Source: Paracamarosporium sp. OC-R06-R3 (lineage: Eukaryota; Ascomycota; Dothideomycetes; Pleosporales; Didymosphaeriaceae). From it: a DNA stretch of 64,000 nt. The translations under genes and the position numbers were made by a program. Location of the stretch: assembly GCA_019828545.1 (NCBI GenBank), contig JACVRA010000189.1, positions 1 through 64,000 of the forward strand. Direction: 5' to 3'. The stretch's first letter is position 1. Each line of letters opens with the position of its first letter. The notes under the pieces were generated by a model. That model made no database searches and was not told the origin of the DNA. It saw only the letters and a list, made by a program, of their open reading frames with translations. This document shows positions 1-10,638 of this stretch, piece by piece.

Positions 1-1204
1 GGAGACTTCTCACTGACTCACTTACTCTACACACTCTTTTCTGCAGATAGCAATACAGCCTTGTTGTTGTTCTTACTTTACCTGGCTACTTACATATATC
101 GAGGGGTCACGAAGGCTTGTCTCATTTTGCCGGTTTCCCTTTGAAAGTAGCGTTCTCTTTATCAAATTGGTGGTTGTGATTGCGTTACAATGCGATAGTC
201 TGTGGAATGCGGCTGTAAACCTGCCAGACAGCCTTTGCCTGCTCCGTGACAGGTTACGCAATTGGCCTGCTGTAAGCTACGTTGCGATACTGGCGTGAGT
301 TTTGTCGTTGACGGCCAACCAGACAGTAAGGAGTGCAAACGCAAACTCGACGGTAGTTGGCGCACCTACGAAACTGACATTGCGCTACAGTACCCGAGAA
401 ATTCCCCCTTGAGACCGTAAAGCGGAGGCTAGGTCGTCGCGGAGTGTCGCTCGTTGTAGATAAAAACGGGGCAGTGGGCCGCCTTGGCTTCACACGTGGC
501 AAATTACCGCAAGCCCAATTTGCAAGAAAGCCGATATTCCGCGCAGTCCGTGCACTCGGATCCGTGGGTTTTCACCATCAAAAACAACCATCTAATAACA
601 TGGTAAAAACCTGCGACGATCCCGAACTTTGGTAGAGACATCCAATGAATTACTTAGGTGAATAGAGAGCGGGGTCCCTAAGCAAGCGATCTCAGCGAGC
701 AAGCTAGATGACGAGGAATTATGCTGCAGCTGATGCTGTTTCCCAGAAGAGTAGAGAGGCAATTAAATTGGTTGGTAAGCCAGCTTTAGTTCGTTCATCG
801 GTGGTAGGGGAAGCCGACACCGATATTGATCTGTGTCTATGACATATGTCTAGAACGTGACAGACAAGCCAGGGCGTATCATGTGACATACTGTGACTGG
901 GTCGGGAGAACGAAGTACAGCATTCAATTGATTGTGTGATTGTCCAACTCAAGGACATTCTTGTGAATTGGGCGTTCGCTGGGCAAACTTTAGAGCTCGA
1001 GTTAGCTCGATGTGGACAGGCATCACGAAGAACGAACTCGGAAAGTTGAACCTCACGGCCAGGTACGTACCATGAGATTGCACTTGCAGCGAAGAATCAA
1101 TTTCCTTTCATTCGCCTCGTCAGACTTAATTTATAGACTAGTTTAATTTGAGCCAATTACCCACGGTCATGCTGACAATCTAGGAGGTTTTTGCTTGTCG
1201 ATCA
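1..1204. other. Intergenic, no gene recognised
   Basis: Only short reading frames without recognisable domains or a plausible exon chain occur on either strand. Composition is mixed. Nothing here resembles a transposase, RNA gene or coding exon that I can name. Confidence 0.5.
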
Positions 1205-1777
1205 CTAGAAAAGGTAGTCCTTGCCTTTGGTCTGCGAGACATCTGTCTCCACGCCAGGCGCAATACCAATCTCGTGCAACTTGCTCTTGATCCGCTGAAC
1301 AACTGCCGCAGGGCATTCCGGCGAGGAATGAACAGGCCCTTTTCCTTCAGCCGCCAGCTGGTCAGTGAGCTGATTGGATGTTCTCAAAAATGGTACGGGC
1401 AATTCCTGATCACCCCCACATGCCTTCGAGCAGGCTTGGTAGAGCCTTTGGAAAGCTGCCTCATTATAGCCACCTCCGGTGATGACAGCACGGGGTGCAG
1501 CTGTAAAGTCGTTGGAGCCAAGCTGTGTGTGAAGGGATGAAGAGGGCGGAGGTGTTCCGGAGATGATGAGTGGGACCTCGCGTAACGCTGCTTCTAGATC
1601 ATGGCCTGCGTAGACAACTAGAGACGCACATGATCAGAGAGGCCTCGCAATAACGTTGTTTTTCCCGTGGTGGACGGGTTGAGGATCATACATACCATCG
1701 AATTCTGGAAGCAGGTTCGCCCTGACCAAGACAGCCTATGGCTTCATAGCACCACATAGTATGACAGGCACGGTCAT
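1205..1777 (-). pseudogene. Conserved fungal hypothetical gene with an early stop
   Basis: Two coding blocks join across an intron running from the donor GTATGT near 1696 to an acceptor CTAG near 1622. The second block reads through motifs such as PRAVITGGGYNEAAF and PAAVVQRIKSKLHEIG and ends at 1205. The first block opens with an ATG at 1777 (MTVPVILCGAMKP), but codon 14 is TAG at 1738-1736; the frame then continues sensibly (AVLVRANLLPEFDG). A CAG-to-TAG change would explain the stop. I do not know the function; the fold looks like a small cytoplasmic protein related to uncharacterised fungal NAD(P)-binding-like proteins. It lies 83 bp downstream of a broken NmrA gene on the same strand, so both are probably decaying together. 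A downstream start (no good candidate seen) could rescue it. Confidence 0.5.
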
Positions 1778-1860
1778 CGACGGTTTATCGTTCTTCAAGC
1801 AACCACGAGTGGAATGAGTGAAGAGGTGGACTTCAATGGGCTTGCGAGAAGGTTATGTGC

Positions 1861-2611
1861 TCACTGACGGGCTAGCTTTAATTCGTCGCCTGCTATCGTG
1901 ATCTTCTTGCCCTTGTACTCTTCTGGTTTGATGAAGGCTTCCGCAGCGAAGAAACCGATATCGCTAGTTGCTACCAGCTGCAGAGTCTGGTCTTCCTTCA
2001 GGGTTGTCTCCTAGCTTGTAGCGAACACCTTCCCCAAGAAGCCGGGGACGAGGTTCTCGAAAATGCCACGGGTCGAAGCACTGTCCAGTTCATTCCGGCG
2101 TCCGCGGCTTTCTCGAAGAAATGTTGCTCGACTTGGTGTTTACTAATGAAGTGTGGGACGTTTGTGGGGTCGTTGTCCGATCGTGCACCACCACGGTCGA
2201 CAGAAGAGTAGACGAAGTGTGTAATGCCGTTTTTGATAGATGCATCGACCAAAGCCTTGCCCTGTCTTTCTTCGCTTTCAGCGCTTGCTCCGTTGCCTAT
2301 AGCTGCCTTGGAAACCAGGTTAGGACATTCTTGGGGTGGCGCAGTCATGTGCTCACCTGTACGCTGTAGACGCCTTATATTGGCAAGGTAGAGACTTCTT
2401 TAGCCTTTCTAAAGACATCTTCGATAACATTGAGGTCACCAGGTACTAGTTTGACATTTGTTGATTTTTCTAGGAGCTTTTTTGCAGACATAGACTCTGC
2501 GTTTCGGGTAAGGGCGAGGATTTCGAAATTGGCGTTCGCTTTCAGCAGGGCGTTAATGACTGATCCACCTTGCTTGCCGGCAGCACCGATGATAAGGAGT
2601 GCTCTTGCCAT
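1861..2611 (-). pseudogene. NmrA-like NAD(P)-binding protein, disabled
   Basis: The start at 2611 begins MARALLIIGAAGKQGGSV, a Rossmann GxxGxxG turn typical of NmrA/HSCARG redox-sensing regulators. The frame then meets TAA at 2377-2375 where relatives carry Trp before GVYSVQ. An intron follows (donor GTGAGC after GVYSVQ, branch CTAAC, acceptor CCAAG near 2311). The next block holds the family core (ERQGKALVDASIKNGITHFV, SSVDRGG, KHQVEQHF, NWTVLRPVAF). One base is missing near 2057-2064 (frameshift before ENLVPGF), and another Trp codon is TAG at 2013-2011. The frame then resumes (LKEDQTLQLVATSDIGFFA) to a stop at 1863. Three independent lesions make this a pseudogene rather than a misread intron. 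The intact protein would have been about 240 residues. Confidence 0.85.
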
Positions 2612-4047
2612 TGTACGCAATCGAAGTGTTGCGCAACTGCAGCCGATCGGCAGGATGTAGAAGTGATGGAGAAATAAGCTTGAGTGTAGGATACCAATGG
2701 ATGTGCAAGCTTAGCGACATGGGACTTGTTTTCTGGAGCAACCAAATGGCTATATCCCTGAGCTCGCTATATCGGAGCTGCGTAGTGCCGACTTGGAGAT
2801 TGACCATGCGCCATTCGTCCGTTTTGACGATGGGTCAACTTGGAAGAGCGAGCAGCGTGTTGGCTTACCAAGCACACAACACAACGTTTTTCATCCCCTA
2901 GCTCGTCCCCTAGCTCGTCCCACCTAAGGGGCATGACGTTGATCATGTACCTTAAGGTCCACCAATACCACGCATAACAGTTAAACTAGCACATGGCTGT
3001 CCTTAATTGAACGCCGCTCTGGCTAGCCCCTTTCAAATTACTCGTCCCTAAACAATGTCCCCATAGTTTGCTCCGTGCCAGCAGTGTAAGATCATAATGG
3101 TTACAGCTGTACTCCTTCGTGTGCTTTAGTCGTTACACAATATTAACATATTATATAACCCCCCATTCAATTTATTCATGGTTCTCCAAATTCATCGAGT
3201 AACCAGCCATGGATGGTGCAATTAACTTACATCATGGACTGAGAGCTCGTTGGCTATTACGCTGCCTTCGCTGCCCTGTGTGGGTTTTTTATCCGAAAAC
3301 GGTTCCGGCATTATTTTACGAACGATCGCCCAGCCCCGATTCGTGACCTGTTTCAAACGGTTTAATGACACTCAGATGGAGGGGATCATCAAGTGTTTAT
3401 TAATCATTGATAGAGCGAAGAGTGCGCACTTGGGATGGACAGCGATTTAATGCCTCATATTTAGGTGGTGCCATCTCCGGTTGATTAGGCGTCCCCGTTA
3501 TCAGCGAATGTATGAACAGAAGGCAGTTGGTTTTCGGTGTATCATTGTTCACTATTTTCGGTTATATTTTATAGGGAGGGACCATTGGCATTGCCATGCT
3601 CATGTGGCTGCCTCTTCTTTGAATGGCAGTTAGTCAATTGAGAAGCACTATGCCTATATATTGTGCAGCTTTTTATAGATGGCCTTGATAATGACGCTGG
3701 GAATCGCTATTTAGGTAGAGATTGCACCCCCCGCAAATCGTGGCATGCTAAAGAGCTTATTAATATAGATGTTGTCTTATGGTTCCTTCGCGGCTTGGTG
3801 GATTTGTACGGTTTTACACGTTCCTTGACTTCATTCCAATATACATCATTCATAACATGAGAGGCATATGGATCTGTCTAATGTGTTCGAGGTGTCGGCC
3901 TTTGTCATTCTAGTCTTTCCCTGCACTAATTCTAGCCTATGGGATCATGGTTGTTCAGAGCCTCCTCACTAGTTTAAAGAGAAATGTCGTACTTCCTTAT
4001 AACGACACCCACTTTATTACTACTTATAGCCTCCTTATAAGAGTCTC
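2612..4047. other. Intergenic between pseudogenes and PKS cluster
   Basis: AT-rich in parts, with no convincing coding exon. A short tandem copy of CCCTAGCTCGT lies at about 2898-2920, and a related CTCGTCCC recurs near 3043. Two frames of about 65 codons (around 3250-3450 and 3663-3860, plus strand) have no domain and no splice partners. This stretch probably marks the left border of the cluster. Confidence 0.45.
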
Positions 4048-5749
4048 TCAATTATAAATTCCATTGTAGTAAGAGAATTTATTCTCCGGATCAAACTTTT
4101 TCTTGAGGGCGCGGAGCCTCTCAAGTCTCCAAGGCTCGTACCCATACTGCGATTCGATCGACTCATCGCCAAATGCGTAGCAGGTATAAGTCGTTAACTT
4201 GCGCTTAGGTTGACCCTCGTTCCAGAAATCTCTGGTCTGCGAAGCCCACTTGATCGCGAAATCGTCAAGCTTGGGATTAGGGGGATAGCTTATAATCACG
4301 CCACTATTCGGTCACATTAGTCGGTCTTCAAGGAGAACATATCATACGTCTACATACCAGAGAAGGTCGTCATCACGTAAAGGATATGCTGTGCTAGCAT
4401 AATCAATGGCCATAACGCCTTGAGTCGAATAACCCTCCATCACAACGAACGATCCTAAGATCGTAGGATCATAGAAGATGTTTTTCTTGTACAGTTCAAA
4501 AATTTGGCGCTGCGCAGTGATGTTGTATTCCTTTAAGCCAGCGTTCATCTGCATGCGTTGGTCGCCTTTCTGACACATAGGACTGTCAATATGGGTGCCT
4601 TCGGCTACTGAAACCTCAGGGTACGTGAGTAATTGTTCCAAAGAGTTAATCGGCTCGAGGGTTTCGAAAGGCGCTAGGAAAGGCTCCGCCAGTGCGGCGG
4701 TGCCGCCGATATACGAGAAGGCCCAATGTATGACTGGCTCCGTGCTGCTGACAGACGGGTCGACCAGGTATGCGGCCCAGTTTATGATTTCCGGTATCTG
4801 CTTTCGAGACAATTCGTTCAACGCTGTGTGGAAGCTCTCGAGCTTAGTTGAGTTGAAGGTGTAAATCTTGCTAAACCAAAGGTCGCCGTTGCGGGGGTAA
4901 ATTTTGTGCTCGAAGCTGGTCACAATACCAAAATTGTGACCAGCACCTCGCATAGCCCAGAAAAGATCAGGGTTTGATGTCTCAGACACCGTGGTTGTTG
5001 AACCATCAGCAAGAACAACGTTGAGTCTGACAAAGTGATCAGCGATGAGACCATGTCTTCCTTGCATACGACCGTGTCCACCACCAAGACCAGGTCCAAG
5101 GACGGATACGCAGCCGCAGCTTCCCGTACCTATGGAGAGAATCAGCAAGATGCGGCATGCCAAAAACAAAGTCATTGCCCTTACCAGTAACAAAGCCCCG
5201 ATCCCACATATATTCGATGACCTGCTTACCATATACACCCCCTTGAAGAATGGCAGTCTTGTTGTCAGGCTGAATGGAAATACTTGTCAGTTGTTTCATT
5301 GAAATCTGAACGCCAGTAAATGAGCCTAGAGTCTTCGAGGATCCATGTCCAGTGCTTGTAGCAATGAAGGGTACATTGTAACTGTTCACATATTGAACCT
5401 TCCTAAGTGTTAACTCTAAAGTCTTGTATTAATCCACTGCAAGAGGGTCGAAACTTACGATTTTGGCTACATCAGCTTCGGATCCAGGTTCAATGATGAG
5501 TTGGAAATTAGGGTACTCCCAGTTCTGCCAGCGTGCAGTTGCGTTTGCCCAGCGAGGGTCACCTTGGGCGTAGATTGCAGCAGTTGCAGAGAGATCAGGA
5601 AGAAGCTCTCTCTGAACTTGTTCAGGACTTAGTACAGTCGGTCCTAGTGTATCATCCATGAACACCTCTTGCGCATCGCAAGCCATGACAGAGGTAAATA
5701 GCGTGGCGACAACGCAGGCTATAAGCCCACGTGCAAGTTGTCGGAGCAT
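4048..5749 (-). CDS. Secreted FAD-linked oxidoreductase, berberine-bridge type
   Basis: Four exons (5749-5459, 5398-5185, 5129-4358, 4303-4048) give 510 residues. I chose the ATG at 5749 because it opens a clear signal peptide (MLRQLARGLIACVVATLF); an upstream in-frame ATG at 5830 would bury it. The FAD-binding-4 domain shows a His in TSTGHGSSKTLG and a Cys in GTGSCGCVSVLG followed by GPGLGGGHGRM. These match the 8-alpha-histidyl and 6-S-cysteinyl flavin sites of berberine-bridge enzymes. FWAMRGAGHNFGIVTSF is the usual flavin pocket. The BBE C-terminal segment ends near FDPENKFSYYNGIYN. The family oxidises alcohols or C-H bonds and can drive oxidative cyclisation in polyketide pathways. It is the leftmost gene of the cluster and is probably a late tailoring enzyme, working in the secretory route or outside the cell. 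The family call is firm; the substrate is unknown. Confidence 0.9.
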
Positions 5750-6076
5750 GGCGACAAATACACTGGGCGAGGCACTCGATTTCCAGCGAATGATCCAATG
5801 AGAGACGACCTCAATATAATAGATACTCAAGACAGAACGGTATATTTATTATCGTATCTAAGAAGAGGTCTGTGCTGTGGTAAGTTCCCGGATGCGATAG
5901 CTGCTCGGTGACGCGGTAACTCAACGTCATGTTTTCGGGGATCCGGGTTTGCATAGTGAGGTTGTACATTGACAATCAAAGATTGTGCATGAGCACATCG
6001 CTTTTCACTCCGTATACTCTAAGATGGTTTGCATTCATTTATCTATCTTATAGTAGTGCTTGTCATTCGGTTTAAA
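5750..6076. promoter_or_regulatory. Upstream region of the FAD oxidase
   Basis: 327 bp between the oxidase start and the P450 stop. It contains TCGGTGA at 5905-5911, a 7-mer that recurs in two other intergenic regions of the cluster, and GATCCCCGA (minus strand, 5943-5935), which also occurs in the repeat upstream of the cupin gene. Both are candidate sites for the cluster regulator (inference). Confidence 0.35.
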
Positions 6077-7884
6077 TCATGGGGCCATTGCTGGAGGTAG
6101 TCGTGGAGCCGGTGTAAGTTTGACCCACTGATCCCAGTAGACCATAAGGGCCAGGTTCTTCTCTCTCCATGGTTGACTGGGATTCACGCTCTCCAAGTCG
6201 AAACGTCGGAACATCTGTGTACACAAATCAGCATGCTGATTATCTGAATAAGCCATGCATGATAACTGACCTCAAGACACAACTTTTGCGTCATTAACTC
6301 TGCCACATTCTTTCCTAGACACACCCTCGCACCCCAACCCCAGCTCATAAGATATCTTCCCATTTCACGAGATCGCTCTTCACTTTCCAACCACCGGTCG
6401 GGATTGAACTCAAAGGCATCTTCCCCATAAACGCTCTTGTCACGATGGATTACATAGGGGTTTGCGGCCATCTCAGTGCCCTCGGGGATATATTTTCCGT
6501 TTACTTTCAGACCACCTGGAGATATCATCCGTGGAAGCGCTACTGGGGCGGATGCGGTGTAGCGCAATGTTTCTTGCACACAAGCATTAAAATAGGGTAG
6601 CTTTTTGGCTTCTGAGTGTTTCACAACACCAGGGGAGAATGCACCGGCTGCTTCTGCCTCTTGGATCTCGCGACGTAGACGAGCGTAAACTTTGGGATGC
6701 TGAATGATGTTATTCGCGAAGGGTCCGATGAATGCTGCGGTGGGGTCAGGGCCAGCAACCATCAGAACCAAGGCTTCGACTTTGATTTCGTCTTCGGTCA
6801 TGTATGTTCCATCTGGATTTTTAGCGTTCATAATGCTAAATGCGTTATTAGCATGAGGAATGTTAATGTGATTATGCGTCCGTACTTGTCTAAGAAGTCG
6901 CTGTGAGCATTGGCGTGGCGATTTGCGAACCGTGATCGCAGCATGTCGTCGCGGTACTGCGCATGTTAGCAATCTACCTGTATAACTTGTCTTTTAATGC
7001 TCACCTTCATGATCTGTCCGATCCCTGTTCCGTCACCTGGGCTAGGCATGAGGTAGTTCCCAAGTATAGGCGCATTAAGGATCGGGTTCATGATATTCGG
7101 TATCGAAGCCACAAGACCACCCAAAGGCGCCATGTCATGAAATTTTTGAATCAGTCCCTCGACGTCCTTCCCCTGTTCGACAAAGCCCACTTTTTCGCCG
7201 AACGCCATCGACGATATCGCGTCGTACACGAACCATCTAAATGGCGCGTGAGTTAGCGCAGTGTTCATGAAGAGTTCCTAGAGTACTCACTTGAACCAGT
7301 CAGCGATATCCAGTGGTGTTTTAGTCTCGACGAATCGCTTTTGCCACTGGCCAAATAGTTCCTCGATGGCCTCATCTATGTCGGTTTCAATCCTTCGCAG
7401 GTTTGAAATTTGAAATGAAGCGGCTACACGCTTGCGCTTAGCCGCATGCTCTTTATGGTCGAGTGTTTGGAATGGTGGTCGAAGGCGACCAAGAACACCA
7501 GGGCTGTAGAAATCGGTCTTGTCGGCGTTCCGGTGGTAAACCAAGGGTACAAGCTTGGGATCATCAAAGACCAACATATTTGGCGCGACACGAATGATAG
7601 AGCCTGTAGAATGTTAGCCCCATCCATTCGAAGTGCAGATTGTCACAGATTCTACCATATTGTTTGTGGTAATCAATACCTCTGGTATGCGATTCTGTTG
7701 TAGACAGGATCCATAGCTTCCAGAAGTTGGTGATTGAGGCCCAAAAAGGACCTGGGAATGTACTCAACGGGTGGAAGTAGCGCGAATAAATACAACTTGT
7801 GATATAGTACACGATCAGTGAGGATGCGACTGCTTTAAAGAAGTTCGCGAACGTGATGTTCTCTAGAGAAACAGGTTGCGCCAT
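6077..7884 (-). CDS. Cytochrome P450 monooxygenase of the PKS cluster
   Basis: Six exons (7884-7656, 7603-7291, 7236-7005, 6956-6886, 6835-6271, 6214-6077) sum to 515 residues, a normal P450 length. An N-terminal membrane anchor (FFKAVASSLIVYYITSCIY) is followed by the proline hinge FPGPF, so the enzyme should sit on the ER facing the cytosol. The K-helix ExxR is ETLR, the PERF-type motif is FNPDRW, and the heme loop is WGWGARVCLG with the Cys ligand present. Two positions are unusual: the first residue of the heme loop is Trp instead of Phe, and the I-helix reads AGPDPT, with Pro where the oxygen-activating Thr normally stands. It resembles the pisatin-demethylase-like fungal P450s in general layout. 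It shares a 279-bp divergent promoter with the SDR at 8164 and presumably hydroxylates or otherwise oxidises the polyketide. Confidence 0.92.
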
Positions 7885-8163
7885 TCTGGTAGGCTTCTAA
7901 GTGAGAATACAAGGCGCACATTCAGAGCAATCGATGAAGACGGTATGCTTGCATATCTTTGAGAGATAGTCATGAGGCGTGCTGTAAACCCCACTTCCAT
8001 CGCATTCCGAAAATGTATAGTCATGACCGATTCACCGACCCTCCGTTCGGTAATGACCCTTGTCCGGCAAATGTAAGAAACCGGAACATCTGATGAAGTA
8101 AACGAAGCAAAGGACTGCACAATTTGAAGTGCTTTGCGACGCTGCGACACCCTTCTCGATAGA
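7885..8163. promoter_or_regulatory. Bidirectional promoter, P450 / SDR
   Basis: The P450 (minus) and the SDR (plus) start 279 bp apart, head to head. The interval holds TCACCGA at 8032-8038, the reverse complement of the TCGGTGA found upstream of the FAD oxidase and the PKS, and CCGTTCGG just downstream of it. Divergent spacing this short usually means shared control. Confidence 0.45.
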
Positions 8164-9057
8164 ATGGCCCTGCTTATTGACGGTGTGGTACTCGTGACAG
8201 GAGCAGGTAAGCTAATCATCATAGGCATACCCACCAAGCTTACTTGCTGTTATTGACGATCTGATTTAGGCAGTGGAATTGGCCGAGAAGTCTCACTCGC
8301 GTATGCCTCACATGGAGCGCGTGGCCTCATTGCAGCGGACCTTAACCTTAGTGCCGCTACAGACACGGTACGAGAAAGCGAGAAGCTGGCTATCAACCCG
8401 GAATTCCGTGCTCTTGCTCTCGCAGTAGATGTATCGGACCCCAACAGCGTCAACTCTATGGTGGCTGCGGCAGTACAAGAGTTTGGACGCATAGATTACA
8501 GCATCAACAGTGCTGGCGTTGGCGTCCAGAAGCCCCGCCCTGTTCAAGATGTCGATTTGGACGAGATGAACCGCTTCTGGAAAGTTAACGTCATGGGTAC
8601 CCTAAACTCAATCAAGGCCGTTTCTAGCGCCATGATCAGTCAAGAGAGGCGGGAGTCCACAACGCGAGGCCGTACGCGCGATATTGGCCGTGGTGTCATC
8701 ATTAATCTGGGTTCGGGCAGCAGCTACATTGCGACCCCGGACATAACACAATACACTACAAGCAAACACGCAGTTCTGGGTCTGACCAAGAATGCAGCGC
8801 TAGATCTCGCAAAACACGGCATCCGCGTTAACGCCATCTGCCCCAGCTGGGTGGAAACACCAATGGTTGACGCGGCGATTGCAGGGAATGAGGAGCTGCA
8901 TAAGATGATGCAACGAGTCATCCCCCTGGGACGTATCGCTAAAGTGGAGGAAGTGGCAGACGTGATCGTTTTCATGACTAGTCCACTTGCGAGCTATGTC
9001 ACAGGTGTTGGATGGGTGGTGGATGGAGGAACGTTGCTGCAACTTCAGTCTTGCTGA
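8164..9057 (+). CDS. Short-chain dehydrogenase/reductase of the cluster
   Basis: Two exons (8164-8206, 8270-9057) encode 276 residues, the usual size of a classical SDR. The glycine-rich NAD(P) motif TGAGSGIG is split by the intron, after the first G of the glycine codon following GA. The later motifs are NSAGVG (for NNAG), the Ser-containing GSGSSY, and the catalytic YTTSK, followed by RVNAICPSWVETPM and a VDGG ending typical of the family. It should oxidise a hydroxyl or reduce a ketone on the cluster metabolite in the cytosol. It is divergent from the P450, so the pair may act in sequence, hydroxylation then oxidation (inference). The SDR assignment is certain; direction and substrate are not. 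Confidence 0.93.
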
Positions 9058-9846
9058 GAGGATCGCGCGATTGGATGGGGAAACTCGTACGAGTGGTGCT
9101 GACCCAATACTATGTACGCAGCACGCCAATGACATTTTGACACAACGATGATCTCCGATTCGCATGTTTTCGTGTGCTGTGGGCATTCAGCTTCTCGGCA
9201 GAATTCACATGTTCATCATTGTTCTGTAGACCTAAGATAGGTCCCCGTACTTCATGGCGCAAATCATAGTCTAGGTAATGCCATAGATGCGCAAGATCCA
9301 CGACAGCTACCCCGCGTACCTATGGGTGATTCTTATTTTTGAAACCCAATCTGTCTAGCCCTATCATGCTTGAACAAGTCGTGTAATTAAGGATACCATT
9401 GCGATTGGACGTAGGACGTAGTATGTAGATCATGAGATGTTGGATGATTATGCAATTGCGTACCACTAACCCACTGGGGCCGAGCAGCCCTACCAAACCG
9501 TTTCACCGGTAATCTCACTGCATGGTCTGTGCGCTAAGATTGCATATGTCGCTAGAACTAGAAAATGATACCGTTAGCTCTATATCCCCGACTTGACCGA
9601 GATCCCCGATCTTGCCGAGATATGGCGGTAATGCAGCTCACATTCAGTGTCTACCATACTGTATGGTTGTCATGTTTGCTCATCACGTGCTCTAATTTCC
9701 CTTGCAGATCCAGCAATGTTGTTGTCGGAGTGCCATTATCATTATTGCAACATAAGAGCTTCTCTTGCTATAGCATATCCGTACAGTATCTATTGCATCT
9801 CTTCTTGCGCTATTCATATCGTACATCTTCTTGAAGCACACCAACC
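9058..9846. other. Intergenic upstream of the cupin gene
   Basis: 789 bp without a coding exon. The main structure is the tandem 18-bp repeat listed separately. TTTCACCGGTAA, a near match to the TCACCGA motif of the other cluster promoters, lies near 9500. A pyrimidine-rich tract precedes the cupin start. Confidence 0.45.
9586..9621 (+). promoter_or_regulatory. Tandem 18-bp direct repeat upstream of cupin
   Basis: Two adjacent copies read CCCCGACTTGACCGAGAT (9586-9603) and CCCCGATCTTGCCGAGAT (9604-9621), differing only by a shifted base in the middle. They sit about 225 bp upstream of the cupin start. Duplicated CCG-containing half sites are what a Zn2Cys6 dimer often binds, so this may be an operator (inference). 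Confidence 0.4.
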
Positions 9847-10559
9847 ATGGCAGCTCCAAAGGCAGCCCCAGGGCCCATATACACCCCCGGCCCGATCAGC
9901 AGATTCCCTGCTGATGACCTGCGTCCTGCCCGCCGTTTCATCACCGGCCACAACTCCAATGGTGAGGGAATCTTCGTCAACGATGATGATGGTGCGCACC
10001 ATCGTATTATGGTCAACGGAAACGCCGTTTCGAACATCATTTATACCACCGAGGGAAACCCTGTAGACATGAACGATGACAAGGACCTTTTCTACGCGAG
10101 AGATAACGAGGTAAGTCGATGAAATGTTAACGACATGAAGCTGAAGTTGACGATGATAGCCGGGCATTCATATTGCCAACGGCAGTGTAGCTCGTTTGAT
10201 TGATTTCGCACCTGCTGCGGAATCGCCGTTCCACCGTGCTGCGTCGATCGACTATGGCATTGTTGTCGAGGGGACGTTTGAGTTCACCCTAGACAGTGGC
10301 GAGAGCAAAATCATGTTTCCCGGAGACATGAGTATGTGGATCCATGTCTGGAACGTGGTTGGCTGGTAGCTGACGTAAAACAGGTGTGAACCGTGGCGCC
10401 ATGCACAAGTGGAGGAACTGCGACCAACACAAGAGCGGACGTATGTTGTTTGTTCTTCTCGATGTTAAACCGCTGAAGGTTGGCAAGTACTCGTTGGGAG
10501 AAGACTTGGGTGATCTAGAGGGCGAGTACGCCACGGTGGGCCAGCAGAGCCAGCCGTAA
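9847..10559 (+). CDS. Small single-domain cupin, cluster tailoring enzyme
   Basis: Three exons (9847-10110, 10160-10331, 10384-10559) encode 203 residues. The C-terminal half is a double-stranded beta-helix: motif 1 reads [17 protein letters not shown] and motif 2 reads [16 protein letters not shown]. Motif 2 keeps the metal-binding His and the H-x3-N spacing. Motif 1 has only one His, where classical cupins have HxH, so any metal site would be reduced. Fungal cupins of this type are often found in polyketide clusters, where some act as isomerases, dehydratases or cyclases; none is identified here. No signal peptide is seen. Its 3' end faces the regulator gene with 79 bp between stops. Confidence 0.85.
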
Positions 10560-10638
10560 ATGAAAGAAGTTGAGCACGTGTAGGCTCCATGATTTTTGGT
10601 AGAAGAATCGTACAAGATTAGTTCAAGTCATTATATGG

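Noticed and set aside
3250..3860. Transposase remnants near the cluster border
   Set aside because: No catalytic triad, terminal repeats or recognisable domain could be read in any frame.
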